Below are positions 24,610 to 33,439 of a stretch of 41,196 bases of DNA, piece by piece. Numbering within the stretch: position 1 is the first letter of the stretch; the number at the start of each line of letters is the position of its first letter. Both the position numbers and the translations under genes were made by a program. A model generated the notes under the pieces. That model saw only the letters and a list, made by a program, of their open reading frames with translations, did no database searches and had not been told where the DNA came from. Location of the stretch: positions 1 through 41,196 of the forward strand of contig DHEF01000011.1 of the NCBI GenBank assembly GCA_002399735.1, read 5' to 3'. The stretch is from Chitinophagaceae bacterium UBA4857. Its GTDB lineage: Bacteria > Bacteroidota > Bacteroidia > Chitinophagales > Chitinophagaceae.

Positions 24610-27141
24610 ATGAGAAAAATTTTATTATCGGGATTTGTGCTACTCTCGCTTACAAGCCAGGCACAAAACACCCCACCGGTTAAGGCTAATTATGCATTGG
24701 CAGCCCGCTTTTCTCCTACCAAAGTAAATAAGATGTTGTTTAGTACAGGTGTTGATCCACACTGGCTTAAAAACAGCGATCGGTTTTGGTACGTGTACGA
24801 AACAAGACAGGGCAAACTATGGTACATAGTTGATGCAGCCCGTAGAGTAAAGAAACCGCTTTTTGACAACGCTAAACTGGCAGCAGAAATTACCAGGATT
24901 GTGCGTGACCCATTTGATGCGCAACACTTGCCTATTCAAAATCTGAAGTTTGTAAAAGACGAAAACACCATCAGTTTTGAAATAAAAAGCACACAGGATG
25001 TGGTGAAAAAAGATACGGCTGCTAAAAAAGATTCAGCAACAACGACAGCAGGCCGTGCTGGTCGTGGTGGCGGCAGGACAGGTGCCACCGGCTCCCCGGC
25101 AGCAGGCGGCACAGAGAAGAAAGTTTTTTATTTTGAGTACAATCTTAATTCAGGTGTATTAACGGAATTAAAAGATTACGAGAAACCAAAAGACAGAACC
25201 ATGTGGGCTTCTTTTTCTCCCGACAGAAAAACGATACTGTTTGCGAAAAATAATAACCTTTTCTGGATGGATAGTGCCAATTATGTAAAGGCACAAATTA
25301 AAGACGATGACAGTACTATTGTTGAACACCAGATAACTACCGATGGCGAAGAAGATTACAGCTATGGTGGTGGTGGCGGAGAGAATAACGTGGACAAAGA
25401 AAAAAACAAAAATAAGCGTAAGCGTACTTTTGTACAATGGTCTCCTGATGGTAAATACTTTGTGTTAAGTCGTACTGATAGTCGCCAGGTGAAAGATCTT
25501 TGGGTATTAAACAATATATCTGAACCACGACCTACATTAGAAACTTACAAATACCAGATGCCCGGTGAAAAAGAAGCACCCATCCGTGAATTATATTTAT
25601 TTGATTTTGCTACTAAAAAGAGTAAAAAACTAAAAGTAAATGCTTTTAAAGATCAGGAAGTAAGTGTATGGAGCAGACCGCCATTACAGAAAGAAAGAGA
25701 CGACGAGTTTCGTGCATCGTACTGGCATGGTACTAATGATAAATTTTATATTAGCCGTACCAGCCGCGATTTAAAACGTATTGACCTTTGTGTAGTGGAT
25801 GTTAAAACAGATACAGCCGTTACATTAATTGAAGAAAGACTAAACACCTATGTGGAGAGTCGTCGTGTCGGGTTAGTGAACGGTGGTAAAGAACTAATTC
25901 AGTGGAGTGAAGCCGACGGTTGGGCTCATTTTTACCTGTATGATGAAAAAGGTAAACTCAAAAACCAAATTACCAGCGGTGCTTTCCATTGCGAAGATAT
26001 TGAAAGCATTGACGAAAAAAACAGGGTATTGTATTTTACTGCTAATGGACGTGAAGATGGAGAAGACCCTTATTACTTACACTTATATCGTGTAAACTTT
26101 GACGGAAGCGGCTTACAATTATTAAACAAAGGCAATTTTGACCATGGCGTAAGCATGGATGATAACAGCCGTTATTTTGTAAATACCTTTTCAAGAGTAA
26201 ATACAGCGCCTGAATCGGTATTAATGGATAACAGCGGTAAAGTTGTTTTGGCATTAGAGAAAACGGATATGAGCGGTTTGTTTGAAGCCGGTTATAAATT
26301 TCCTGAGCCATTTGTAGTAAAAGCCGATGACGGTATTACCGACTTATATGGTGTAATGTATAAGCCATTTGATTTTGACAGTACAAAATCTTATCCCATT
26401 ATCGAATACGTTTATCCGGGCCCGCAAACAGAAGCGGTAAACAAAGCTTTTGGTAAAGGCATGGATCGTATTGATCGTTTGGCGCAATTAGGGTTTATTG
26501 TAATTACTGTTGGTAACCGTGGTGGGCACCCAAGCCGCAGCAAATGGTACCACAACTTTGGTTATGGTAACCTGCGTGATTATGGTTTGGCTGATAAAAA
26601 AGCAGCTATTGAGCAATTAGGTTACCGCCATAAGTTTATTGATGTAAATAGAGTAGGTATTCATGGTCATAGCGGTGGTGGTTTTATGAGTACAGCAGCT
26701 ATGTTGGTTTATCCAGACTTTTTTAAAGTAGCGGTAAGTAGTGCAGGTAACCACGAAAATAATATTTACAATCGTTGGTGGAGTGAGAAACACCACGGTG
26801 TATTGGAAAAAGTAAGTGATAAAGGCGATACCAGTTTTGTATACAATATTGAACGTAACCCTACTTTGGCTAAAAACCTTAAAGGTCATTTAATGCTTAG
26901 TACCGGTGATATTGATAACAATGTACACCCTGCCAATACCATTCGCATGGCTAATGCTTTAATTAAGGCAAACAAACGTTTTGAGTTGGTGGTACTTCCG
27001 GGTCAGCGCCATGGGTTTGGTCCTATGACAGAGTATTTCTTCTGGAAAGGCTGCGATTATTTTGCTGCACATTTACTGGGCGATACTGAAAGACCGGTAG
27101 ATATGGAAGAGATGAACAGAGAAACAGAACAATCGAAATAA
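24610..27141 (+). CDS. S9 family peptidase, DPP-IV-like
   Basis: This exported serine peptidase probably removes Xaa-Pro dipeptides from peptides in the periplasm. The signal peptide MRKILLSGFVLLSLTSQAQ is followed by a beta-propeller region (about residues 60-560) and an alpha/beta hydrolase domain. The triad is visible: Ser688 in GIHGHSGGGF, Asp769 in TGDIDNNVHP and His801 in GQRHGFG. YPGPQT and NRGGHPSRSKWYH lead into the catalytic domain. The 843-aa length is a little above usual because of a low-complexity Lys/Gly insert (about residues 130-172). It is followed by a bidirectional terminator shared with the DedA gene. Confidence 0.9.
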   Translation: MRKILLSGFVLLSLTSQAQNTPPVKANYALAARFSPTKVNKMLFSTGVDPHWLKNSDRFWYVYETRQGKLWYIVDAARRVKKPLFDNAKLAAEITRIVRDPFDAQHLPIQNLKFVKDENTISFEIKSTQDVVKKDTAAKKDSATTTAGRAGRGGGRTGATGSPAAGGTEKKVFYFEYNLNSGVLTELKDYEKPKDRTMWASFSPDRKTILFAKNNNLFWMDSANYVKAQIKDDDSTIVEHQITTDGEEDYSYGGGGGENNVDKEKNKNKRKRTFVQWSPDGKYFVLSRTDSRQVKDLWVLNNISEPRPTLETYKYQMPGEKEAPIRELYLFDFATKKSKKLKVNAFKDQEVSVWSRPPLQKERDDEFRASYWHGTNDKFYISRTSRDLKRIDLCVVDVKTDTAVTLIEERLNTYVESRRVGLVNGGKELIQWSEADGWAHFYLYDEKGKLKNQITSGAFHCEDIESIDEKNRVLYFTANGREDGEDPYYLHLYRVNFDGSGLQLLNKGNFDHGVSMDDNSRYFVNTFSRVNTAPESVLMDNSGKVVLALEKTDMSGLFEAGYKFPEPFVVKADDGITDLYGVMYKPFDFDSTKSYPIIEYVYPGPQTEAVNKAFGKGMDRIDRLAQLGFIVITVGNRGGHPSRSKWYHNFGYGNLRDYGLADKKAAIEQLGYRHKFIDVNRVGIHGHSGGGFMSTAAMLVYPDFFKVAVSSAGNHENNIYNRWWSEKHHGVLEKVSDKGDTSFVYNIERNPTLAKNLKGHLMLSTGDIDNNVHPANTIRMANALIKANKRFELVVLPGQRHGFGPMTEYFFWKGCDYFAAHLLGDTERPVDMEEMNRETEQSK

Positions 27142-27152
27142 AGCGGTTAAAC

Positions 27153-27194
27153 ATACAATAATAAAAGGGGCATTTGCCCCTTTTATTATTGTAT
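27153..27194. terminator. bidirectional terminator between DPP-IV-like and DedA genes
   Basis: Arms 27153-27172 and 27175-27194 are perfect 20-bp reverse complements around TT, with AAAAGGGGCA at the tip. A- and T-runs flank the GC-rich part on both strands. It lies between two convergent genes. Confidence 0.9.
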
Positions 27195-27214
27195 AACTAT
27201 GTTGTAAAGCTAAA

Positions 27215-27901
27215 TTATTGTTCAATAGTTGGCTTCTCTTCATCGGCTTTTTTCTGTTTTCTTTTGTTAATCCAGTGTTTTAATACCGGTAGTATAATTG
27301 GTAAAAGCGAAAGACCAATTATAATTAATACCACTTTACCAAAGTTGTCTTTTACAATTTCCATTCGGCCAAGGTAATAACCGGCTAGGGTTAAACTTAC
27401 CACCCATAAAAACGCACCAATAACATTATAAGTTAAAAAAGTACTGTATTTCATTTTACCAACACCACCTACAAAAGGAGCAAGGGTACGTACAATAGGT
27501 ACAAAACGGGCAATAATAATAGTAGTGGGACCGTACTTTTCATAAAAAGTATGTGTTTTTTCAATATGCTCGGGTTTAATAAAACTTTTACCAAAAATTT
27601 TAATCCGTGTTACCCGCATACCAAAGTATCGGCCAATGGAATAATTAAGCGCATCGCCTGCAATGGCAGCAATTAGTAATAAAACCAGAACAATCCAAAC
27701 GTTTAAGGATTCCGGGAATTTTGCGGCTAACATGCCGGTTGCAAATAATAAAGAGTCGCCGGGTAAAAAAGGCATTACTACTACACCGGTTTCTACAAAT
27801 ATTATGGCAAAAAGTATAGCATACACCCAAAGGCCATAGGCAGCCAGAAATTCTTCCAGGTGTACATCAATGTGCATTATAAAGTCAAAAAGCTCCATCA
27901 T
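27215..27901 (-). CDS. DedA family membrane protein
   Basis: The 228-residue polytopic membrane protein has the VTT/DedA pattern: FVETGVVVMPFLPGDSLLFATG (the F/L-PGD/E-S motif), AGDALNYSIGRYFG, FIKPEHIEKTHTFYEKYGPTTIIIARFVPIVRTLAPFVGG and the closing YLGRMEIVKDNFGKVVLIIIG segment. DedA proteins are linked to lipid scrambling or flippase activity, including undecaprenyl phosphate recycling, and to membrane potential. The exact substrate is not predictable here. The C-terminus ends in a Lys/Glu-rich cytosolic tail. A TACATTTG box (minus strand, 27938-27931) is 29 nt before the start. Confidence 0.92.
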   Translation of the reverse strand: MMELFDFIMHIDVHLEEFLAAYGLWVYAILFAIIFVETGVVVMPFLPGDSLLFATGMLAAKFPESLNVWIVLVLLLIAAIAGDALNYSIGRYFGMRVTRIKIFGKSFIKPEHIEKTHTFYEKYGPTTIIIARFVPIVRTLAPFVGGVGKMKYSTFLTYNVIGAFLWVVSLTLAGYYLGRMEIVKDNFGKVVLIIIGLSLLPIILPVLKHWINKRKQKKADEEKPTIEQ

Positions 27902-27930
27902 AAGAAATGACTGTTTTTAAAAAAGTTGTG

Positions 27931-27938
27931 CAAATGTA
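27931..27938 (-). promoter_or_regulatory. putative -7 box for the DedA gene
   Basis: On the minus strand TACATTTG matches TAnnTTTG and lies 29 nt before the ATG. There is no clear -33 box. Confidence 0.35.
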
Positions 27939-28020
27939 AGCATAGCCCGTTGTATGTTAGCATGTGTTAGCTTTTTTAACACAAACAATATTTCCCCAAG
28001 AATGACCTTTTAGCCAAATG

Positions 28021-28078
28021 CCCAGTAGAATTACAGTCGTTGAAGAGTGCGACAGAAAATAATAGTAACAACACAGCC
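28021..28078 (+). repeat. repeat family A copy (degenerate)
   Basis: GAAGAGTGCGACAGAAAATA followed by ATAGTAACAACACAGCC. The core AGAGTGCGAC is kept, but GCAA after it is changed to AGAA. Confidence 0.6.
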
Positions 28079-28187
28079 CCGAACCCAAGCACAAACCCCA
28101 ATCGGGCTTATAAACCGGTAACATAAAATTAAACGTAGTGTTTAAGCCGAAAATTAATTTTATAAGCAAAATGTTGAGCGCAAATTT

Positions 28188-28195
28188 TATTTTTG
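28188..28195 (+). promoter_or_regulatory. TAnnTTTG match next to hutH start
   Basis: TATTTTTG ends 4 nt before the ATG at 28200. A real promoter here would make the mRNA leaderless, so this may be chance. Confidence 0.2.
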
Positions 28196-28199
28196 GCGT

Positions 28200-29774
28200 A
28201 TGACAACAACGAATGCTTCAGTTTTTAATTACGGAATTGATGAATTAACGGTGCAAAAAACAATTGCCATTGCCAGCGGGCAATTAAAAGCAGTGTTTAA
28301 TAAACAGGCTATTGAACAAATTAATGCATCGGAGCAAGCCGTTAAAGATATTGTGAATAGCGGACGTACCGTGTATGGCGTAAATACAGGTTTTGGTATT
28401 TTGGCCAATAAACCTATTTCGGCAGAGGATACGGCTACACTACAATATAAAATTTTACAAAGCCATAGTGTAGGTGTGGGCAATGCTATTCCGGAGCAAG
28501 TAGCAAAAATTATGTTGATAACAAAAGCACATGCTTTGGCAAAAGGGTATAGCGGTGTACGATTAACCACATTGCAACGTATTGCCTGGCATATTGATAA
28601 TGAAGTAATACCTGTTGTACCGGAAAAGGGTAGTGTAGGGGCATCGGGTGATCTGGCACCATTGTCACATTTGTTTTTACCCTTAATTGGTTTGGGCGAA
28701 TGTTTTTATAAAGGCAACCGTGTAGCTACGGCACAGGTATTTAAACAAGAAAATATTACAGCCATTCCACTAGGACCCAAGGAAGGCTTGGCATTAATAA
28801 ACGGGACACAATTTATTTTATCCTTTGCGGTAAAAGCGGTTCAGCGTTTACATAACTGTTTAAACGCGGCCGATATAATTGGAGCAATGACATTGGAATC
28901 CTTAACCGGTACCGGGGCTCCTTTTGATGAAAGATTACATCAGCTGCGACCATTTGCCGGTAATAGTTTGGTGGCACAACGTTTACGTATGTTGTTAAAT
29001 AATTCGGATATTATGCAAAGCCATATTGATTGTGGTAGGGTGCAGGATCCATACAGTTTACGTTGTATGCCGCAGGTACATGGTGCCAGCAGAAATGCCT
29101 GGTTGCATTTAAAAGAACTCACAGAAATTGAATTGAATTCGGTAACGGATAATCCTGTTATTTTATCGGCCGATGATACTATCAGCGGTGGTAATTTTCA
29201 CGGACAACCATTGGCGCTGCCTTTGGATTATGCCTGCATTGCTGCGGCTGAGTTAGGTAATATATCCGACAGGCGTTGTTATTTATTGCTGGAAGGTAAA
29301 TGGGGCTTGCCAATGTTGTTAATGAATGATGTAGGACTTAACAGCGGATTTATGATTCCGCAGTACACAACTGCTGCATTGGTTACCGAAAATAAAACCT
29401 TGTGTTTCCCGGCCAGTGCCGATAGTATTCCAACTTCTTTAGGACAGGAGGATCATGTAAGTATGGGCAGCATCAGCGGACGAAAACTTAATCAGGTAAT
29501 AGATAATCTGGAGTTTATTTTAGCCATCGAATTATTGAGTGCCTGTCAGGCAATTGAATTCAGAAGACCGCTTAAAAGCTCGGCTATACTGGAATTTGCA
29601 CATGATTATATCCGCCGCTTTGTAGGTTTTGCCAAAGAGGACAGAATTTTTGCAGATGATATAAATAAAGTGGCCAACACTATTAAAAACTTTTCGTTTG
29701 TTAATGAGGTTAACGCTTTTATCAATGCGCAAAACATTACATTAAACAAAGGTTTTGAAAGTTTTGATATGTAG
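28200..29774 (+). CDS. hutH: histidine ammonia-lyase
   Basis: HutH removes ammonia from L-histidine to give urocanate, the first step of histidine use. The 524-residue protein has YGVNTGFGILANKPI near residue 60, the MIO prosthetic-group segment GSVGASGDLAPLSH (A148-S149-G150), NGTQFILS, TDNPVI, and GGNFHGQPLALPLDY. QEDHVSMGSISGRKL is also family-specific. The MIO motif is shared with phenylalanine and tyrosine ammonia-lyases and aminomutases, but the QEDHVSMG region favours histidine. No hutU, hutI or hutG is adjacent. It is preceded and followed by family A repeats. Confidence 0.9.
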   Translation: MTTTNASVFNYGIDELTVQKTIAIASGQLKAVFNKQAIEQINASEQAVKDIVNSGRTVYGVNTGFGILANKPISAEDTATLQYKILQSHSVGVGNAIPEQVAKIMLITKAHALAKGYSGVRLTTLQRIAWHIDNEVIPVVPEKGSVGASGDLAPLSHLFLPLIGLGECFYKGNRVATAQVFKQENITAIPLGPKEGLALINGTQFILSFAVKAVQRLHNCLNAADIIGAMTLESLTGTGAPFDERLHQLRPFAGNSLVAQRLRMLLNNSDIMQSHIDCGRVQDPYSLRCMPQVHGASRNAWLHLKELTEIELNSVTDNPVILSADDTISGGNFHGQPLALPLDYACIAAAELGNISDRRCYLLLEGKWGLPMLLMNDVGLNSGFMIPQYTTAALVTENKTLCFPASADSIPTSLGQEDHVSMGSISGRKLNQVIDNLEFILAIELLSACQAIEFRRPLKSSAILEFAHDYIRRFVGFAKEDRIFADDINKVANTIKNFSFVNEVNAFINAQNITLNKGFESFDM

Positions 29775-29785
29775 TTTTTGTAACC

Positions 29786-29835
29786 GGCTGTTGTGCTACT
29801 AGCATCGCCTGTTGTGTCACTCACTTGTACTGCAA
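29786..29835 (-). repeat. repeat family A copy
   Basis: Read on the plus strand: GGCTGTTGTGCTACTAGC, GCCTGTTGTGTCACTCAC and TTGTACTGCAAC. It starts 12 bp after the hutH stop codon. The core is changed to TTGTGTCACTCAC, the same variant as at 34702. Confidence 0.65.
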
Positions 29836-30139
29836 CAACTCTATTGGGCATTGTGTAAGTTTCCTACGTTGAGGCTATATTTTTTGTACAAGTATAAGCA
29901 ATAGCATTCTTGATGCTTTATAATGCTAGAGGAGTTTAATATTCTTAATAATCTTTACATACTTATTTAATAATTTACTTCATTTACTGTAATAATAATG
30001 GCGCAGTATTTGACTAACTAAATAGCGGTAAACAGATGGGCAATAAAAGATATTGTTATCATTATAAGCGTTTGTAATCGTATTTCTTTTACCAAAAGAT
30101 AACAAATCAGTGTTTAATTTGTTGTATTTTTGTTCTTTT
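29836..30139. other. AT-rich intergenic stretch
   Basis: I see no gene here. A small hairpin, AGCAT-TCTTG-ATGCT, lies near 29904-29918. The rest is low-complexity AT-rich DNA leading to the palindromic site upstream of the NADH dehydrogenase. Confidence 0.4.
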
Positions 30140-30176
30140 AATATTTTCAAAAATTATTGAAAATATTGTAAATTTG
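30140..30176 (+). promoter_or_regulatory. palindromic operator and -7 box of the NADH dehydrogenase gene
   Basis: AATATTTTCAA (30140-30150) and TTGAAAATATT (30157-30167) are exact 11-bp inverted repeats separated by 6 bp. TAAATTTG (30169-30176), a perfect TAnnTTTG box, begins 2 bp later, 18 nt before the ATG. The palindrome would cover the -35 to -10 zone, a typical place for a dimeric repressor or a Crp/Fnr-type regulator. The regulator is not identified. Confidence 0.5.
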
Positions 30177-30194
30177 TAGTCAAATTCATCGTTT

Positions 30195-31472
30195 ATGAAA
30201 ATTGTAATTGTCGGTGGCGGTTTTGGTGGCCTTAAACTGGCTCGTAAGCTGAATAATAAAAAAGGAATTGAAGTATTGTTAATTGACAAGGTAAACTATC
30301 ACCAGTTTCAACCCTTGTTTTATCAGGTGGCTACGGCAGGGTTAGATGCCAGTAATATATCGTTCCCGCTACGCAAGGTTTTTCAGAAAAGTAAAAATGT
30401 ACGTTTACGTTTAGCCGAACTGAAAGAAATTAAGGCTGGGGAGAATAAAATTATAACCGGTACAGAAGAAATTACTTACGATAAACTGGTGCTGGCCACA
30501 GGAGCAGATACCAACTTTTTTGGCAACCAACAATTGGCCGAACATGCTTTCCCTATGAAATCGAGTGTAGAAGCCATACAGTTGCGCCATAAAATACTGG
30601 AAAACTTAGAAGCTGCTATTGGCAGTACCGGCGAAGACTTACAACGCAAAATGAATATTGTTGTAGTAGGGGGCGGCCCTACCGGTGTAGAAGTATCGGG
30701 TGCTTTGGCGGAAATGAAAAAATACATTTTACCTAAAGATTATCCGGAGTTGGATTTTGATAACATGAATATTTATTTGCTGGAAGGCTCGCCAAAAACA
30801 TTAGCAGCCATGAGCGAAAAATCGTCACATCAATCGCAGCAATACTTAACCAAAATGGGTGTAACGGTAAAGACCAATACCGTTGTTAAAAACTACGATG
30901 GTAAAAATGTGGAGTTAAGCAATGGTGAAACCATTCCGGCTGCTACGGTTATTTGGGCCGCCGGTATTAAAGGCAATGTTCCTGCCGGTATTGATGCGGA
31001 ATTAATTGTACGCGGAAACCGTATTAGTGTTGACCGTTTTTGTAAAGTAAATGGTAGTGAAAATATTTATGCCATTGGCGATCTGGCACATATGCCTACG
31101 CCAAAATTTCCTAATGGTCATCCGCAGGTAGCACCAGTTGCCATGCAAAATGCCGGTATGCTTGCAAAAAACTTTATTAAGGAAAGTAAAGGCATTACTC
31201 AGTTAGAACAATTTGAATATTTTGATAAAGGTTCTATGGCTACTGTTGGCCGTAACAAAGCAGTGGTAGATGTACCTAAACCTAAATTACATTTTAAAGG
31301 TTGGTTTGCCTGGATAATATGGATGAGCCTGCATCTAATGATGATACTGGGTGTTAAAAACAGGTTCTTTGTATTTAACCATTGGTTGTATAAATACATT
31401 ACTTACGATCAAAACCTGCGTTTAATATTCAGATCCTTTGAAAAGGAAAATGGTAAGGCAATGAACAAGTAA
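30195..31472 (+). CDS. ndh: type II NADH dehydrogenase (NDH-2)
   Basis: This single-subunit flavoenzyme oxidises NADH and reduces quinone at the inner face of the cytoplasmic membrane without pumping protons. The 425-residue protein has two dinucleotide-binding motifs: FAD-binding IVIVGGGFGGLKLARKL at residues 2-19 and NAD-binding NIVVVGGGPTGVEVSGALAEM. Other marks are KLVLATGADTNFFG, ATVIWAAGIKG and ENIYAIGDLAHM. The C-terminal part (GWFAWIIWMSLHLMMILGVKNR) is an amphipathic or membrane-associating segment typical of NDH-2. The family includes some sulfide:quinone-like enzymes, but NDH-2 fits best. Confidence 0.9.
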   Translation: MKIVIVGGGFGGLKLARKLNNKKGIEVLLIDKVNYHQFQPLFYQVATAGLDASNISFPLRKVFQKSKNVRLRLAELKEIKAGENKIITGTEEITYDKLVLATGADTNFFGNQQLAEHAFPMKSSVEAIQLRHKILENLEAAIGSTGEDLQRKMNIVVVGGGPTGVEVSGALAEMKKYILPKDYPELDFDNMNIYLLEGSPKTLAAMSEKSSHQSQQYLTKMGVTVKTNTVVKNYDGKNVELSNGETIPAATVIWAAGIKGNVPAGIDAELIVRGNRISVDRFCKVNGSENIYAIGDLAHMPTPKFPNGHPQVAPVAMQNAGMLAKNFIKESKGITQLEQFEYFDKGSMATVGRNKAVVDVPKPKLHFKGWFAWIIWMSLHLMMILGVKNRFFVFNHWLYKYITYDQNLRLIFRSFEKENGKAMNK

Positions 31473-31554
31473 TCATGAAAAATTCCATATAAGTGAAAAT
31501 ATTGTCATAAAGAAGCCTACAATCATCATAATGCGGCCTTTATCTCTGGTAGGT

Positions 31555-31890
31555 TTATTCATATACATAATATTTTTTTTTAGACGGGCCTGATTTTGTT
31601 GATTGACTATAAGTATAGCCCATTATTATACCTAATAAACCGCCTAAAAATGCGGCAATAAAACCAACGACAATAAAAATTTCATCGCCGCTTTTTTCTT
31701 TTTTAAGTTGGGTTATCTGTGCTTGTAAGTTTTGTTCCTGTTGTTTATCATATTCCTGCATTGCTACACCTCTTTTAATTAGTTCGGATTTTGCCAATTT
31801 TAAAAACGCAGGCTGGTAATCATCAGGGTGCGTATAAATGTTAATTAATTCCTGTGTTGATTATGCAATTATTTGATCCTCAAAATTCAT
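31555..31890 (-). pseudogene. small membrane protein gene interrupted by an early in-frame stop
   Basis: On the minus strand an ATG at 31890 starts MNFEDQIIA, then TAA (31863-31861), after which the same frame continues without a break as STQELINIYTHPDDYQPAFLKLAKSELIKRG and so on to 31555. The HPDDYQPAF-(x)-AKSELIKRG segment resembles a sequence common in small Bacteroidota proteins, so the part just after the stop looks like real coding sequence. Downstream are a short coiled stretch (QEYDKQQEQNLQAQITQLKKEK) and one transmembrane helix (IFIVVGFIAAFLGGLLGIIMGYTY). A shortened product could start at TTG 31797 or ATG 31761. It may be a recent nonsense mutation, a sequencing error, or a truncated but working gene. 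Confidence 0.6.
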
Positions 31891-31963
31891 AAGCTGATGG
31901 TTAGTGAATGGGTGCTTTTAAAATGATGTATACAATATAGTTGATTTTTATTCGCTCATGAAA

Positions 31964-32025
31964 GGCTGCCGGATGCAAAGGGTTTAGTGCGTAGCACCGG
32001 AGCGATAGCGAAGCCCGTAGCAGCC
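31964..32025 (+). repeat. structured intergenic element upstream of lgt (family G)
   Basis: GGCTGC (31964-31969) pairs with GCAGCC (32020-32025); inside, GGGTTT pairs with AAGCCC (one G-U), and GTGC-GTA-GCAC (31987-31997) forms a hairpin. The segment is much richer in GC than its surroundings. Only one copy is in the window, but the sequence seems familiar to me from intergenic regions of related genomes. It is not a tRNA. Confidence 0.5.
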
Positions 32026-32152
32026 GGAACTGCAGTTGATGCTTATTACTGCTGCTGACAGCCCCTATAAAAACCTGACCGCCTTAAAACTGAAACATCA
32101 TTATTTGCGTGCTTTGCTGTATTTTCGCTGTCTTACATAATATATATAATAC

Positions 32153-33439
32153 ATGTATCCAAATCTTTATTACGTATTTAAGGATTTTTTTGGTGTTGAG
32201 TGGAAGTTTTTAAGCATAGTTAATTCCTTTGGTTTTTTTGTAGCAATAGCTTTTATATTATCGGCCATGGTATTGGCTAAGGAGCTTAGACGAAAAGGCA
32301 GCGAAGGTTTGTTAGCGCCAACCGAAATGAGCATTATGGTTGGACAGCCTGCTACTATTTTCGAAATTTTAATGAATGCCTTCTTTGGTTTTTTATTTGG
32401 TTATAAAATTCTGGGTCTGTTTTTATTAAACAGCTCGGTAACCGAAGATCCGCAGCAATATATTTTTTCCGGTATTGGCAGTTGGCCCGGTGGTATTGCG
32501 CTGGCCTTACTGTTTGGCTTTTTAAAATGGTACGAAAAAAATAAACAAAAATTACCCAAACCCGAAAAAAGAATGGTGCGTGTTTGGCCGCATGACAGGG
32601 TAGGGGAAATAGTTATTCTGGCTTTAGTATTTGGTTTATTAGGCGCTAAATTGTTTGACACATTTGAAAACTGGGACACTTTTGTTAAAGACCCGTCCTC
32701 TTTTTTCTCCGTTAGCGGTTTAACATTTTATGGCGGTTTAATATGTGCTGCATTGGCCATTTGGTGGTATGCACGTAAACATAAAATTGGTTTCTGGCAT
32801 TTAAACGATGCGGCTGCTCCAACAATGATGTTGGCTTATGGTTTAGGTCGTATTGGTTGCCAGGTATCCGGCGATGGTGATTGGGGTATTTATAATGCTG
32901 CTTATACTACCGATACGGCAGGTAATTTAATAGCCGGTGGTACGGTAGAAACCTTTAACCAGGCATTGCAAGCTAATACCCAGTTTTTTAGTCATACCGG
33001 TACTGAGCATGCATTTTTTGCCAAACCCGGCTTTTTAAGCTTTTTGCCCGATTGGATGTTTGCTTATAACTATCCGCATAACGTAAACGAAACAGGTGTA
33101 GCATTATCTAATTGTACGGGTAAGTATTGTAACCATTTGCCGGTTCCTGCCTTTCCTACACCATTTTACGAAATCATAGCATCACTTATACTTTTTGGCG
33201 TTTTATGGAGTTTGCGTAAAAAAATAAAAGTGCCCGGTGCTTTATTTGCCTTGTACTTAATGTTTAATGGCCTGGAACGTTTTTTTATAGAAAAAATACG
33301 GGTTAACACCAAGATGAATTTCCTTGGTTTTCACCCAACGCAGGCCGAGTTAATATCAACTTTAATGTTTTTAGCGGGTTTGGTATTGTGGTTTTGGCTG
33401 CATAAAAAACACCGTTCAAAAGTTGTTGTAAATAAGTAA
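32153..33439 (+). CDS. lgt: prolipoprotein diacylglyceryl transferase
   Basis: Lgt attaches diacylglycerol to the lipobox cysteine of prolipoproteins in the inner membrane, the first step of lipoprotein maturation. The product has several transmembrane segments and Lgt marks: SGLTFYGGLICAALAIWWYARKHK, then LAYGLGRIGCQVSGDGDWG (the Lgt signature region with the conserved arginine) and NGLERFFIEKIRVN near the end. At 428 aa it is longer than E. coli Lgt (about 290). The extra length lies in the loop after GDGDWG (about residues 245-335), as I recall for other Bacteroidota. Lipoproteins in the window (13141, 36476) are likely substrates. Confidence 0.92.
   Translation: MYPNLYYVFKDFFGVEWKFLSIVNSFGFFVAIAFILSAMVLAKELRRKGSEGLLAPTEMSIMVGQPATIFEILMNAFFGFLFGYKILGLFLLNSSVTEDPQQYIFSGIGSWPGGIALALLFGFLKWYEKNKQKLPKPEKRMVRVWPHDRVGEIVILALVFGLLGAKLFDTFENWDTFVKDPSSFFSVSGLTFYGGLICAALAIWWYARKHKIGFWHLNDAAAPTMMLAYGLGRIGCQVSGDGDWGIYNAAYTTDTAGNLIAGGTVETFNQALQANTQFFSHTGTEHAFFAKPGFLSFLPDWMFAYNYPHNVNETGVALSNCTGKYCNHLPVPAFPTPFYEIIASLILFGVLWSLRKKIKVPGALFALYLMFNGLERFFIEKIRVNTKMNFLGFHPTQAELISTLMFLAGLVLWFWLHKKHRSKVVVNK

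Noticed and set aside
31964..32025. tRNA gene
   Set aside because: No acceptor stem of 7 bp, no TTCGA-type T loop and no anticodon arm of the right size.
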